This document shows, in pieces, positions 1 to 8,800 of a stretch of 18,750 nucleotides of DNA. This stretch comes from CAYMST01 sp964393115. Its GTDB lineage: Bacteria; Bacteroidota; Bacteroidia; Cytophagales; Cyclobacteriaceae. The notes under the pieces were generated by a model. The model saw nothing but the letters and a program-made list of their open reading frames with translations. It was not told where the DNA came from and made no database searches. Position 1 is the stretch's first letter. The number at the start of each line of letters is the position of its first letter. The stretch lies in the NCBI GenBank assembly GCA_964393115.1, contig CAYMST010000073.1:1-18750 (forward strand), given 5' to 3'. The position numbers and the translations under genes were made by a program.

Positions 1-3000
1 CCATCACAGAAATCGAACTCGGCTTCTGCGTTGTTGGGTGCTGTCTGCCGCCAGTGAGGTCTTTCACGCGTTCAGCCGCATAGAAATCCAGTTCCCTCAA
101 ATAGATGGTACCGTCAGGTCGAATATCCGCTTTTCCTTTTTCCAAGCCCTCAATGAGCGAAAGGGTAAAAGCACCGTGACCCCACTCAGGATGCTCTAAT
201 GAGTACTCCGCTCCCGTTGAGGCGGACATAATCACCACTCCATACTCTTTTCCCGCTAGCTTTTTGACCGCATTTGTATTACTAACCTGTCCTACATTCG
301 TTCCTAACTGCCCACTGTGACAAGCATCAATAATCAGGAGTACTTGAGAAGGAAGGTTACCTACCAGATCAGAGAAATCTCGCCAGTCAACACAGGTGGC
401 ACGAGGGTTCGAGGCATTTCCATCGTGTGGCACGATGTAAAACTGATTATCGACGTTCATGCCATGAGATGCTAAAAAGATAACTACGACATCTTCAGGC
501 CTAGTGTATCTCAGGCCTTCAAATACACGGATTATTTTGTTTCTAGTAGCGTTACCGTCTAACAGTTGCTTGCTCACAACACTGGAAAAGAGTTTTCCCT
601 TTTGTTTAGTAAAAATCGAGGTAATCGCTTTTGCATCATCATCCGCGTAAGTAAGGTTATACTGAGGGTTCGCAAACTCAGAAACGCCGATAGAAATAAG
701 AAATAGACGCGGTAAATTTCTATCTTTCTGCTCCACTTGTTCTAAAACCGGAACATCTTTTTCAACCACCTCCTGTCGATCTTCTACACGTTCCTGTTGT
801 TTTGCCTTTTCATATTCGTGTATCACTTGTCGCTCCTCAGATACAGTTTTCGCAAAAGCATTAGCGGCAAAGACTTTAAGATCATAATCGACAGATACCA
901 TTTCGACTTCAGGCTCCTCTTCCTCTTCGATCACGTCAAAGCCTCTATGAGATATAGAGGTCTTTCGCTTCTGTTTAGACAATTTCAATTGATACGTATA
1001 CGTCTGACTTGTCGCATCCCCTTCCTTGTTCAATCTATTTGCATCAGCAATTGGCCGACCATTCACAAATAATTTCACTTTGGTGATATCAAAGTCTGAA
1101 GTGACACGAAATCGAACATCAAAGTAGTCACCGTCGGTTCTTTCAACATTGCGAGATGGGGATAGCCAGGTTACTTTCGGAGGCAATATTTTGGTAACAT
1201 CGTCTCTTTCGATGCCAAGCTTATCAGCAGCCTTTGCAAACGAGGCGAGCGCAATGGTCTCCTTGACTACTTCGGGACGATTATACTTTTTACTGAAAGT
1301 CTCCACATCATGAAACTTAGCGAGTTGATCATATCCGTTATTAATAACCCATCCAATTAGCTTCTCTCCACCAGCAGAAGACTCATAAAATCCCTGCGGA
1401 GTCCAAATTACCCATTCATCATTTTTCCCGAAAAAAAGAGACACCAACAGTTCTCCTGTTTGATAGTTCCAAAGCTTGATGGTTTGATCATTTCCAGAAG
1501 ACAAAAGGTACTTATCCATAAACGGAGCAACAGCCCATACCTCTCCGTTATGTCCCTTCAGCGTCCTAACATATTCCCCGTTAGGCTTGAATAGTTTTAA
1601 TGTATGTGTGCTTGCCACCGCTACTAGTGAATGATTTGACAAGAAGGTATAGCCTCTGATATCACCATCTTTCACCGGATCAGTATAGATCGAGGAATAA
1701 CCATAACTCAATTCCTGATTTGATGCTTTATATAGCTTTTCATTGAGGTAGTCAAGGTCAGCTTTCATAGCCCCCTCTAGATCACTTTTGTTGAGTATTG
1801 AAGCTAATATGGAGAGGTCAAAACCTTTTTCGATTTGTGCTAGTTCTAAGTTACCCGGATTGGTTTGACCAAAGGCAACAATCGATTCCGCCTTTGCGGC
1901 CACCGTAAACACACTCTTTCCCACACCAACCATATTTCGAGCCACCTTTCCAGACTCTTGGTTCCAAACGATGATATCCTTATTATCACCTCCTGCTGAT
2001 ATGATAAAATCACCTTCTTGCTCTCCAAACTTTTTGAAAGGTGCGTATAATGCGGTGCTCACAGAGTTAGTGTGGGTGTCAAAAATTTGAACTTTTGATT
2101 TGGATGAAATGTCATAGACAACACCCACTCTACTAAAAGCAGCTAATGACTCTCCATCATTAGAAATGGCTAGGGCATTTACTTTTGCGGTTATTGGGAA
2201 CTCATCAAAGTGATCAACGAACCTTCCTCCTCCTGTCCACTGGACAATCTTACCGGACTCATCTCCTGAAAACAACGTACTCCCGGAAGGTGACAAGGCA
2301 AGGGATAGAATTGCTCCTTCGTTAAATTGTCCTATTTTAATCGTATGAGAAGCCCAACCGTCTGAGGAGACCGCGCAGACAAGCTGTCCTGATCTATCTC
2401 CAGTAATAATTCGGTTTCCATCTGCTGACACAACCATGCAGCTGATTGGACTCTGATGGTTAGAAAGCACAATATCTGTGGTTACCTCTCTAAAAGCAGC
2501 TGACGATACTCCATCCCACACCCTTACCGTCCGGTCCGAAGCCGCAGAAAATAGTGTCCCATTTAAGAAGGCCATATCTTGAACGACATTTTTATGACCC
2601 TTTAAGCTTGCAATGATCTTATCACTATTCAGGTCAATTGCCTTAATGGCTCCTACCTCTTCTTCAGAACCTTGGGTGCCGAAAAAACCACCTAAATATA
2701 ATATTTGGTTAGATTTATCGAGCGCCGCTGCATAAATAGCTCCCTCGATACCTTTTCCATTGTTAACACGCAGTGTTTTCACAAGGTCACCAGTAGTCAC
2801 ATTCCAGATGCGAATGACCTTATCCTGTCCAACCGAGATGAGCCGCTTACCTCCGTCGAATGGAATTATATCTCGAACAAGACCAGAGTGTCCTTGATTG
2901 TCCACAATCAATTTTACACTTGACTGCGCGGTAACGATAAATGGAAAAGGCAATCCCAATATGATGAAACAGCAAATCAACTGCCATACAAAATGTCTCA

Positions 3001-3019
3001 TAAGCGTTCGGTTTAACAT
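1..3019 (-). CDS. Secreted WD40-repeat protein with C-terminal caspase-like peptidase domain (3' end cut by window)
   Basis: An uninterrupted frame runs from an ATG at 3019-3017 through the left edge: 1006 codons without a stop. An in-frame ATG at 3001 is an alternative start. A hydrophobic signal peptide ends near residue 31 (…FIVTAQ). WD40-type blades occupy about residues 40-530, with blade ends such as VIRIWNV, TVRVWDG and TIKLWNY, so one or two beta-propellers are likely. A motif of the type WVIWTPQGFYESSAGG (about 533-548) joins them to an Ig-like segment (about 630-690) and an acidic stretch (EEEEEPEVE). The caspase-fold domain starts near 770 (RLFLISIGVSEF). His852 (FLASHG) and Cys900 (IIDACHSG) form the catalytic dyad. 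Peptidase C14-like enzymes usually cleave after basic residues in bacteria (family knowledge). The signal peptide puts this one in the periplasm or on the surface. The frame reaches GRQHPTTQKP, near the usual end of such proteins, so few residues should be missing. It diverges from the gene at 3602. Confidence 0.93.
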   Translation of the reverse strand, partial: MLNRTLMRHFVWQLICCFIILGLPFPFIVTAQSSVKLIVDNQGHSGLVRDIIPFDGGKRLISVGQDKVIRIWNVTTGDLVKTLRVNNGKGIEGAIYAAALDKSNQILYLGGFFGTQGSEEEVGAIKAIDLNSDKIIASLKGHKNVVQDMAFLNGTLFSAASDRTVRVWDGVSSAAFREVTTDIVLSNHQSPISCMVVSADGNRIITGDRSGQLVCAVSSDGWASHTIKIGQFNEGAILSLALSPSGSTLFSGDESGKIVQWTGGGRFVDHFDEFPITAKVNALAISNDGESLAAFSRVGVVYDISSKSKVQIFDTHTNSVSTALYAPFKKFGEQEGDFIISAGGDNKDIIVWNQESGKVARNMVGVGKSVFTVAAKAESIVAFGQTNPGNLELAQIEKGFDLSILASILNKSDLEGAMKADLDYLNEKLYKASNQELSYGYSSIYTDPVKDGDIRGYTFLSNHSLVAVASTHTLKLFKPNGEYVRTLKGHNGEVWAVAPFMDKYLLSSGNDQTIKLWNYQTGELLVSLFFGKNDEWVIWTPQGFYESSAGGEKLIGWVINNGYDQLAKFHDVETFSKKYNRPEVVKETIALASFAKAADKLGIERDDVTKILPPKVTWLSPSRNVERTDGDYFDVRFRVTSDFDITKVKLFVNGRPIADANRLNKEGDATSQTYTYQLKLSKQKRKTSISHRGFDVIEEEEEPEVEMVSVDYDLKVFAANAFAKTVSEERQVIHEYEKAKQQERVEDRQEVVEKDVPVLEQVEQKDRNLPRLFLISIGVSEFANPQYNLTYADDDAKAITSIFTKQKGKLFSSVVSKQLLDGNATRNKIIRVFEGLRYTRPEDVVVIFLASHGMNVDNQFYIVPHDGNASNPRATCVDWRDFSDLVGNLPSQVLLIIDACHSGQLGTNVGQVSNTNAVKKLAGKEYGVVIMSASTGAEYSLEHPEWGHGAFTLSLIEGLEKGKADIRPDGTIYLRELDFYAAERVKDLTGGRQHPTTQKPSSISVM

Positions 3020-3601
3020 TTCAGTTTATATTTTTTTCCATAGGTCATCTTAAAACCTCTAACTCTCATCGTGTGACTTACCGATGAAAAATAGCTCATC
3101 AGACTACCGGAAAAGAAGCTATCCCCTTTGCAAATGATGGTCAAAAACCTCTTCTCCATTCTAGATGAAAAGAAAATTCAAACTACACAAAAGTGAGCGG
3201 TATTAAACATTTTTAATTAAAAAAATCAAACCTGAAAAACCCATAATTTTTAATTTAAAAAAAACATACACATAGGCAACTTAAATTAGTTATAAATTTC
3301 ACAAGCACACATTTCAAAACAAACTCATTAACACCGTTAAAATTTTGATCAACTAACGAAAAAAAGAACCTCAAAACAATTAATAATGACCTATTAACCA
3401 AATTCTTCCAGCACGTGCTAATTTCAAAACATTGAGCTCAACTGATCTCCTATACACACCATCACAAGCCTTTTTTATCGAGATAAAATAGATCCACAAA
3501 TCACTTATTTATTCACATTGTTTAATAAATTTATATTGATTTAATAGAGAAACATAACAATCTTTTTTCAACGTTATTAGCAATATCCTAAAGAAATAGA
3601 A
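3020..3601. promoter_or_regulatory. A/T-rich divergent intergenic region (582 bp)
   Basis: No gene is visible between the divergent starts at 3019 (minus) and 3602 (plus). The composition is clearly more A/T-rich than the flanking genes. It must hold promoters for both genes, but I find no convincing TAnnTTTG box for the plus gene. On the minus strand, a TTTG followed after about 20 nt by TAGCTTCT (about 3107-3143) is a poor candidate. Two A/T (near-)palindromes lie close together: a perfect 14-bp one at 3210-3223 (T5-AATT-A5) and an imperfect one at 3247-3261. Their function is unknown. Confidence 0.5.
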
Positions 3602-4525
3602 ATGCGAGAAAGTAACTGTTTAATCTGTATGAGCATGATCCTTTTATGCACGTTCTGTCTTGGACAGCAAGTAAAAGTTTCATCCGGCGAGGCGACTACG
3701 AAACAAGAAAGCAACATGACCGCTGATCAAGCACGCAAGGAAGTCATTGCCCTAGCAAAGATTAACGCCATCGAAAACGCATTCGGCTCCTACATAGAAC
3801 AAGATATCAGGAATGAGATCAAGGATGGGCAAACCACTTTTGATATGGTAGGAAATGTCAAAGTAAAGGGAGAATGGGTCGAAACACTACAGCAACCGAA
3901 AGTTGAGTTCATCACTAGAATGGCAAAAAATGCTGATGGAGAGAAAATCCCAGAAATTTGGTTGACATGTAAAATCAAAGGTAGGATAAGGGAAATCGTA
4001 ACTAGTCTAGCAGAATTTGAATCGCTACCACTCAATAGACCTGATAAATCAGCAGTTGTCGACCGATACGCTAACGGCGATAGTTTTTATCTTTTCTTCA
4101 GAAGTGCTATTGAAGGATATCTATCGGTGTATGTGGAATTCGAAGGAAACGCTTACCGAGTATTACCGTATGGCAATATGTCTGCACCTTATCTCGATGC
4201 CGTTCCGGTTGCCGCGGACAAGGAGTACCTCTTCTTTCATGCCAATAACAAGTGTGATTATTTTGAGGGGTATTCATATTATAACATCGAGGAACTACAA
4301 CTTGGCACCGAAAAAGAATCTGAATTCAATACAGTTTACACAGTTTTTTCGAAAAGACCATTTACAAAACCAGTTTTGAGTGATGAGCAAAAAACCACTG
4401 ATTTTGATTTGGTATTACCCAAGAGCATCGAACAAACAACTTTTGACAAGTGGTTAAGAAACAACTCTGCCGACGATCGTGACTTCCAGTACAAAAAATT
4501 TAGGGTTCAAATTACAAATCGATAA
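3602..4525 (+). CDS. Exported protein with LPP20/FlgT-like N-terminal domain and DUF4384-like C-terminal domain
   Basis: The 307-aa product has a hydrophobic N-terminus (residues 6-20) that reads as a signal peptide ending near LGQQ. Residues 25-135 resemble the LPP20/FlgT N-terminal type fold: a GEA strand, a helix with alternating alanines (about 41-62, ending AIENAFGSY), then WVET and WLTCKIKG strands. Residues about 152-265 resemble DUF4384: DSFYLFFRSAIEGYLSVYVEF, then a VLPY turn and a late YTVFS strand. DUF4384 domains often accompany caspases, kinases or other peptidases (family knowledge). This fits a gene flanked by two caspase-like genes, one divergent (3019) and one convergent (5610). 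The start at 3602 has no clear ribosome-binding site beyond an A-rich leader, and Met10 or Met12 would shorten the signal peptide. No catalytic motif is visible, so a binding or accessory role is likely. Domain names are from pattern recognition only. Confidence 0.8.
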   Translation: MRESNCLICMSMILLCTFCLGQQVKVSSGEATTKQESNMTADQARKEVIALAKINAIENAFGSYIEQDIRNEIKDGQTTFDMVGNVKVKGEWVETLQQPKVEFITRMAKNADGEKIPEIWLTCKIKGRIREIVTSLAEFESLPLNRPDKSAVVDRYANGDSFYLFFRSAIEGYLSVYVEFEGNAYRVLPYGNMSAPYLDAVPVAADKEYLFFHANNKCDYFEGYSYYNIEELQLGTEKESEFNTVYTVFSKRPFTKPVLSDEQKTTDFDLVLPKSIEQTTFDKWLRNNSADDRDFQYKKFRVQITNR

Positions 4526-4551
4526 GGCAAGTATTATACGAAAGCACATCA

Positions 4552-4590
4552 ACTGCTCAAGACAACTTGTTTAAAACTGTCTTGAGCAGT
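4552..4590. terminator. Perfect 13-bp hairpin between convergent genes, probable bidirectional terminator
   Basis: The arms ACTGCTCAAGACA (4552-4564) and TGTCTTGAGCAGT (4578-4590) are perfect inverted repeats around a 13-nt loop. The element lies 26 bp after the plus-strand stop at 4525 and 12 bp beyond the minus-strand stop at 4603. Position between convergent genes suggests it terminates or protects both transcripts. Neither side has a strong T-tract, so it may act mainly as a 3'-end stabiliser. Confidence 0.7.
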
Positions 4591-4602
4591 AATTTAGTTG
4601 CC

Positions 4603-5610
4603 TTAACGAATGATAACGAATGGCTCACTAAGCCGTGTAGACGCTATGCTTTTAACAGGGAACTGTTCTTCGTTGGTCAGCATCAAAGCTTTTTTAGGAA
4701 CGCCTTTTTGTCTATCCGCCACAACATCAAAAATCTCCTTATAGCTAAGCTCTCCATTACCATCTTTATCTGTGTTACTATAGTCCTGAATAGCCTTAAG
4801 GAAGTAATACGTGAACAATCCATGATGTTTTTCCCTATACCAGGAAGAGACTTGTTTTTCTTCTGAGGAAGACATCACGCTCAACTTATACGGGATAGCA
4901 TGTTTTTTTACTTTGTAAATAGCTGAACGGTCCGTCAGCACATTACTACCTGAGAAACAGGCATCAACTACCACATCCACTTTCTTTGCAGGTAGCTTAC
5001 CAAGATTACTATAAAAGACATCACTTGGGTAAGCTGTAGCTTCCATATAGTTCGGATCACAGTCAACAGGTAGAAAGAAAGGCTCTCCTTTTTCTTTCTC
5101 TCCAAACTTATTGGTCTTCTCACCTGGACCACCGTGACCAGCATAAAAGACAAACACTTCACTGTTGTTGTCTATTTTATTATAAAGAGCCCCTCTGAAG
5201 TTTGAGGCCGTACCGAAGATTTTCATGAAGTCACTTTGCTTAGCATTCAGTAGAATTTGAACATTTGATTCTGGGTAGCCAAGTACCGAAACCAAATAAT
5301 TCTTCATGGAAAAAGCATCGTTGATGGCATAGTCTACATTGGAAGCGTTGTCATACACCGTGTTTCCAATGATCACGGCATGTGCATTCGTTTTTTTGAC
5401 TGAAGTACGAGGTAGATTCGTATCCACATCTGAATCTTGATAAAGATATTGCTTAATATCAACGTTAGCGCTGCTTCCAGCAGCAGCATTATTACCACCT
5501 ACCGTGAGTATAATGGGACTTGTCGATACGCCTTCAAACTTTTGTGCGTATCCCGTAGCACCAATATGGACTAATAGTATCAGTCCGAAGTATTTATTTA
5601 GACTTTTCAT
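4603..5610 (-). CDS. Exported caspase-like cysteine peptidase with EF-hand-like loop
   Basis: This is the last gene of the minus-strand operon. Counted from the ATG at 5610 it encodes 335 aa. The frame can be extended upstream through ATG 5613 and TTG 5622. I prefer 5610 because GGAG at 5620-5617 sits 6 nt before it. The signal peptide is KSLNKYFGLILLVHIGATGYAQ. The caspase-fold domain begins near residue 74 (KTNAHAVIIGNTVY). His159 (FVFYAGHGG) and Cys218 (VVVDACFSGS) form the dyad expected of C14-like peptidases. Residues 281-292 (DKDGNGELSYKE) fit the canonical 12-residue EF-hand calcium loop, with D, D, N and a terminal E in the coordinating positions. This suggests Ca2+ binding, as in some metacaspases, but similar loops also occur in bacterial caspase-like proteins with no proven calcium role. 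No T9SS tail is present, so a periplasmic location is likely. Its start overlaps the 3' end of the giant gene by 17 bp, implying translational coupling. Confidence 0.9.
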   Translation of the reverse strand: MKSLNKYFGLILLVHIGATGYAQKFEGVSTSPIILTVGGNNAAAGSSANVDIKQYLYQDSDVDTNLPRTSVKKTNAHAVIIGNTVYDNASNVDYAINDAFSMKNYLVSVLGYPESNVQILLNAKQSDFMKIFGTASNFRGALYNKIDNNSEVFVFYAGHGGPGEKTNKFGEKEKGEPFFLPVDCDPNYMEATAYPSDVFYSNLGKLPAKKVDVVVDACFSGSNVLTDRSAIYKVKKHAIPYKLSVMSSSEEKQVSSWYREKHHGLFTYYFLKAIQDYSNTDKDGNGELSYKEIFDVVADRQKGVPKKALMLTNEEQFPVKSIASTRLSEPFVIIR

Positions 5611-5890
5611 CATGATCTCCAAAAAGAAGTTTTTTAATCACCGTTTTTTCCATCCTATTCGCTAGAATAACCAGCTTAGCAAAATACACCCCTTTTGCTA
5701 ATCGGTACTCCGACAAAGCAATCGTACTGTTATGAAAACCGCTTTCTACACGTTGATCAATTCTAGTGGCTACTTCGCGGCCTTTTGCGTCAAGAAGAGT
5801 CAATTTCACATCTGCGTACTCAATACTTGCCGGTATCGTAAATGGTATCGCTACTACCTCCGTCGCTGGAGATGGGTAAGGCTCCCCTAC
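5594..5890 (-). other. Type A T9SS C-terminal sorting domain of the giant protein
   Basis: The segment starts at YPSPATEVVAIPF and continues through VKLTLLDAKGREV, a conserved glycine turn (ESGFHNSTIAL) and LAKGVYFAKLV to a basic VIKKLLF end. This is the classic order of the T9SS CTD, which is recognised for outer-membrane export and normally removed by a PorU-type sortase. Eight residues (GDHDEKSK) follow the last core strand and are encoded across the overlap with the next gene. Confidence 0.88.
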
Positions 5891-8800
5891 ATAAATTAAA
5901 GACGGTTTTAGCTCTCGTTCAATAAAAGCTCGATTCCCAAAATAAACACTAAACTTCTCACCACTCTTTCGCTCATAGCGATATTGTGATATCAATTTCA
6001 TATCAATCTTTTTCTGCTTACTATGATCGAAAAGGATCATTTGTTGATGGAGTTTCTGAACAGATGAATTATCCCAGGAGAGCGTTGTCTCTCCGGTAAT
6101 GTTTGATTCAACATAAAAATCATAAATATGGTGATCTTCAAGAGCTGCTATTTCTTGAGATACTCCTTTCGTAGTACTGATGAACTCATTTTCAAAAGTA
6201 AGGTTAGCATAGTTAGCAAACTTTGGTGGACGCAAGCGGTCATGCTCATCCAATCCATTTGACGCCCCTGAAGTCATACCAAATCCAGAGTAGTTAGATT
6301 CAACATACTCGTTCGTAATGTTTACAGGTAGTGACCATGCACCATCAGAAGTTGAAGTAGTATTTTGACCAAGTAATCTGCCGTTGCTAGCGTCGTCAAC
6401 TCTCGCAGATGCCGGAACTCGAAGCATGGTGGTAGAATTCGCTCGAATAAAGCCACCTTCAAACGGCCTGAGTGTGGTTACCTTTTTAAAACCCTGATCA
6501 TAAATATAGAATTCATCCCTACGAATGTCGGATGTCGGATTTAAGGCTTCAACCTGTGTCCAATCAAGTGTAAAATTAAATGGGTTCCCAATTTGGTTCC
6601 AACCGTTAAGCAATTGAATTTCAAAAGTCCCGTCCTTAGTATCAAGGACCGAAGAACCAGCTCCAGTGGTAATACTTTTCCCACTTTCCTTGATAATTAA
6701 CCAGTAGCCAGCACCTCTTGAAATCGCATCAGTAGATTTAAGTTCTACCGATAGCGAAGTATTAGGGTCATATCTTGAAATCCGCCATTCTTTTGGGTCT
6801 AGCTCACCAAGGTCATCTTCAAAAACATCTGCAACTGTAGGATTATCTAAATTTAGAGGAATGGATATAATCTGATAGAACTTTTGAATGTCTTCAGCCT
6901 TATCATCCTCGGTGACCTTCGACTTCCCAACACTTTTAAGTGTAGGAGCCTCTTGATTTGGAGAAATACCTCTATCCGTATGCTTCAAGTACACAAATAC
7001 GGTATCAGAAGTTGCAGGTCTTTGATTAGCACCTTGAGCTTCAAAGAATCCAAAAACGCCTATCCCTTCCAGATCGGCAACCGCCAAGGTAGCAGAAAGA
7101 TTGGTTTCGTTATCAGAGAAGGTAATTTCATTAAAGTCTCCGGCACCTGCAAAAGTCTTGAACTTGAATACTGATTTTACAGGATCCAACGCAGCGTCAG
7201 CACTAACCTCTACAGAAACTGTAAAGTTCGAAGATCCGAAAACCACTGAATCTGGAGAAGTAAGATTGCTGAACACCGGAGTTATATTCAGTACGTGTAA
7301 TGATACCGCGACACGGTTATTTTGCTCGTCGGACTCTACAACATTGTCGTCACTATCGAGGACTAAAATGATAAAATAGTCGCCTGCGTCAACTCTGTTC
7401 GGTAGGTCATAGGATAACTGACCAATCGCCTGCTGACCACTTGGAGAGACACCTTCTGAGACAACAGTTTGGCTTCCAATTTCAATATCATCATCGGAGA
7501 ACGTATTGTTATTCGATAAGTAGGCCTTGACATTTACTTGCCTTCCTTGATTAAAGACCCCAGCGCCAGAGTTTCCGATGTTAGTAATCACATTAACTAC
7601 ACTTCCCTCCACAAGACTATCTTCTTGTATAGCTGTATTTTGAAGTGTCAGATCAGGGTTGACAATCGTCAGATTAATCGCGTTTGTGTTGTTGTTATCA
7701 TCTTCCTCGGAGATACTTTCTCCTTCATCAATAACGGCCGTTACTTCATATTGACCCGCCGGTTTGTTTTCCGGTATTTTAAAGGTCTCATCATAGTTTT
7801 TGGAGCCACTAGAAGAGATCCCACCGGCAATCACAGTTTGCCCCAATAGCACTTTATCCGTATCTGTATTGGCTTCTTTTCCTTGTAAGTAGAACCTGAC
7901 TTGTACTGAAGTAGCCGCATCCACTTCTCCAACACCAGTATTCTGTACCGTTCCTGAAATAGAGATGTCTCCACCATCTACTTGACTAACCGGATCAACC
8001 GCAAGGCTACTACCACTCAGCTCTGCCGGGTTTACATTGAGCGCAATAGATACGGCGTTGTTTTGCTCATTGGCCTCATCAGTGAACTCATCTGCATCAG
8101 TGACTACAATGATATACTTGGTTCCTTGTCCTAACCCTGACCCAAGTGATACTTTTTTATTCTTATTGATCGTCTCCCCTGCAGGTATGCTTCCGACAGC
8201 TTCGAACGTGTTGCCATCAAAAGTTAACAGCTCGGCGCTTGAAGCGTCAAAAACTGAATCATCAGAAAGATAAACCTTAATATTTCCTGCGTCAGCTGTT
8301 TTTCCCCCTTGGTTTAAAACACCAAAACTCAAGTCAACAATATCATTGTCGTTTACAAATTGAACTGGATAACTCAAATTTGAAATGGTAAAGTCAGGAT
8401 CGGTAAAAACTTGTATTGTTGTAGAAAACTCATTGTTGCTTATATCTCTGTCTTCACTGTCTTCAATTCTCACCGACAGTGTATACTCACCAGCTTGCAC
8501 TGAGGAAGGAATAGTACAAGCGATCGACTTACTTGATGTTTTGCTCTCTACGTCAATTTGATCTAGGTCTAATGATCCGATCACTTCACCAGACAATAAA
8601 ACTTCTACTTTACCATTGTTACTGGCAAGGTCTCCTTGGTTCTCAACAATAACCGAAGTAGTAAAAGATGCTCCGGCATTAAAAACAGAAGTGCTAAAAG
8701 TTGGGTCGACATCAAATTTAAGATCCGGTGCTGAAAGCTCGATACCCGAGAAGTATATATACAATTGTCGGTTGTTAAGAGCATAGGCTAAGTTTCCAAT

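Noticed and set aside
5611..5622. Start of the second caspase-like gene at TTG 5622 or ATG 5613
   Set aside because: Starting at TTG would place the GGAG site inside the start region, and the ATG at 5613 is only 3 nt from it. The ATG at 5610 has better spacing and gives a normal signal peptide.
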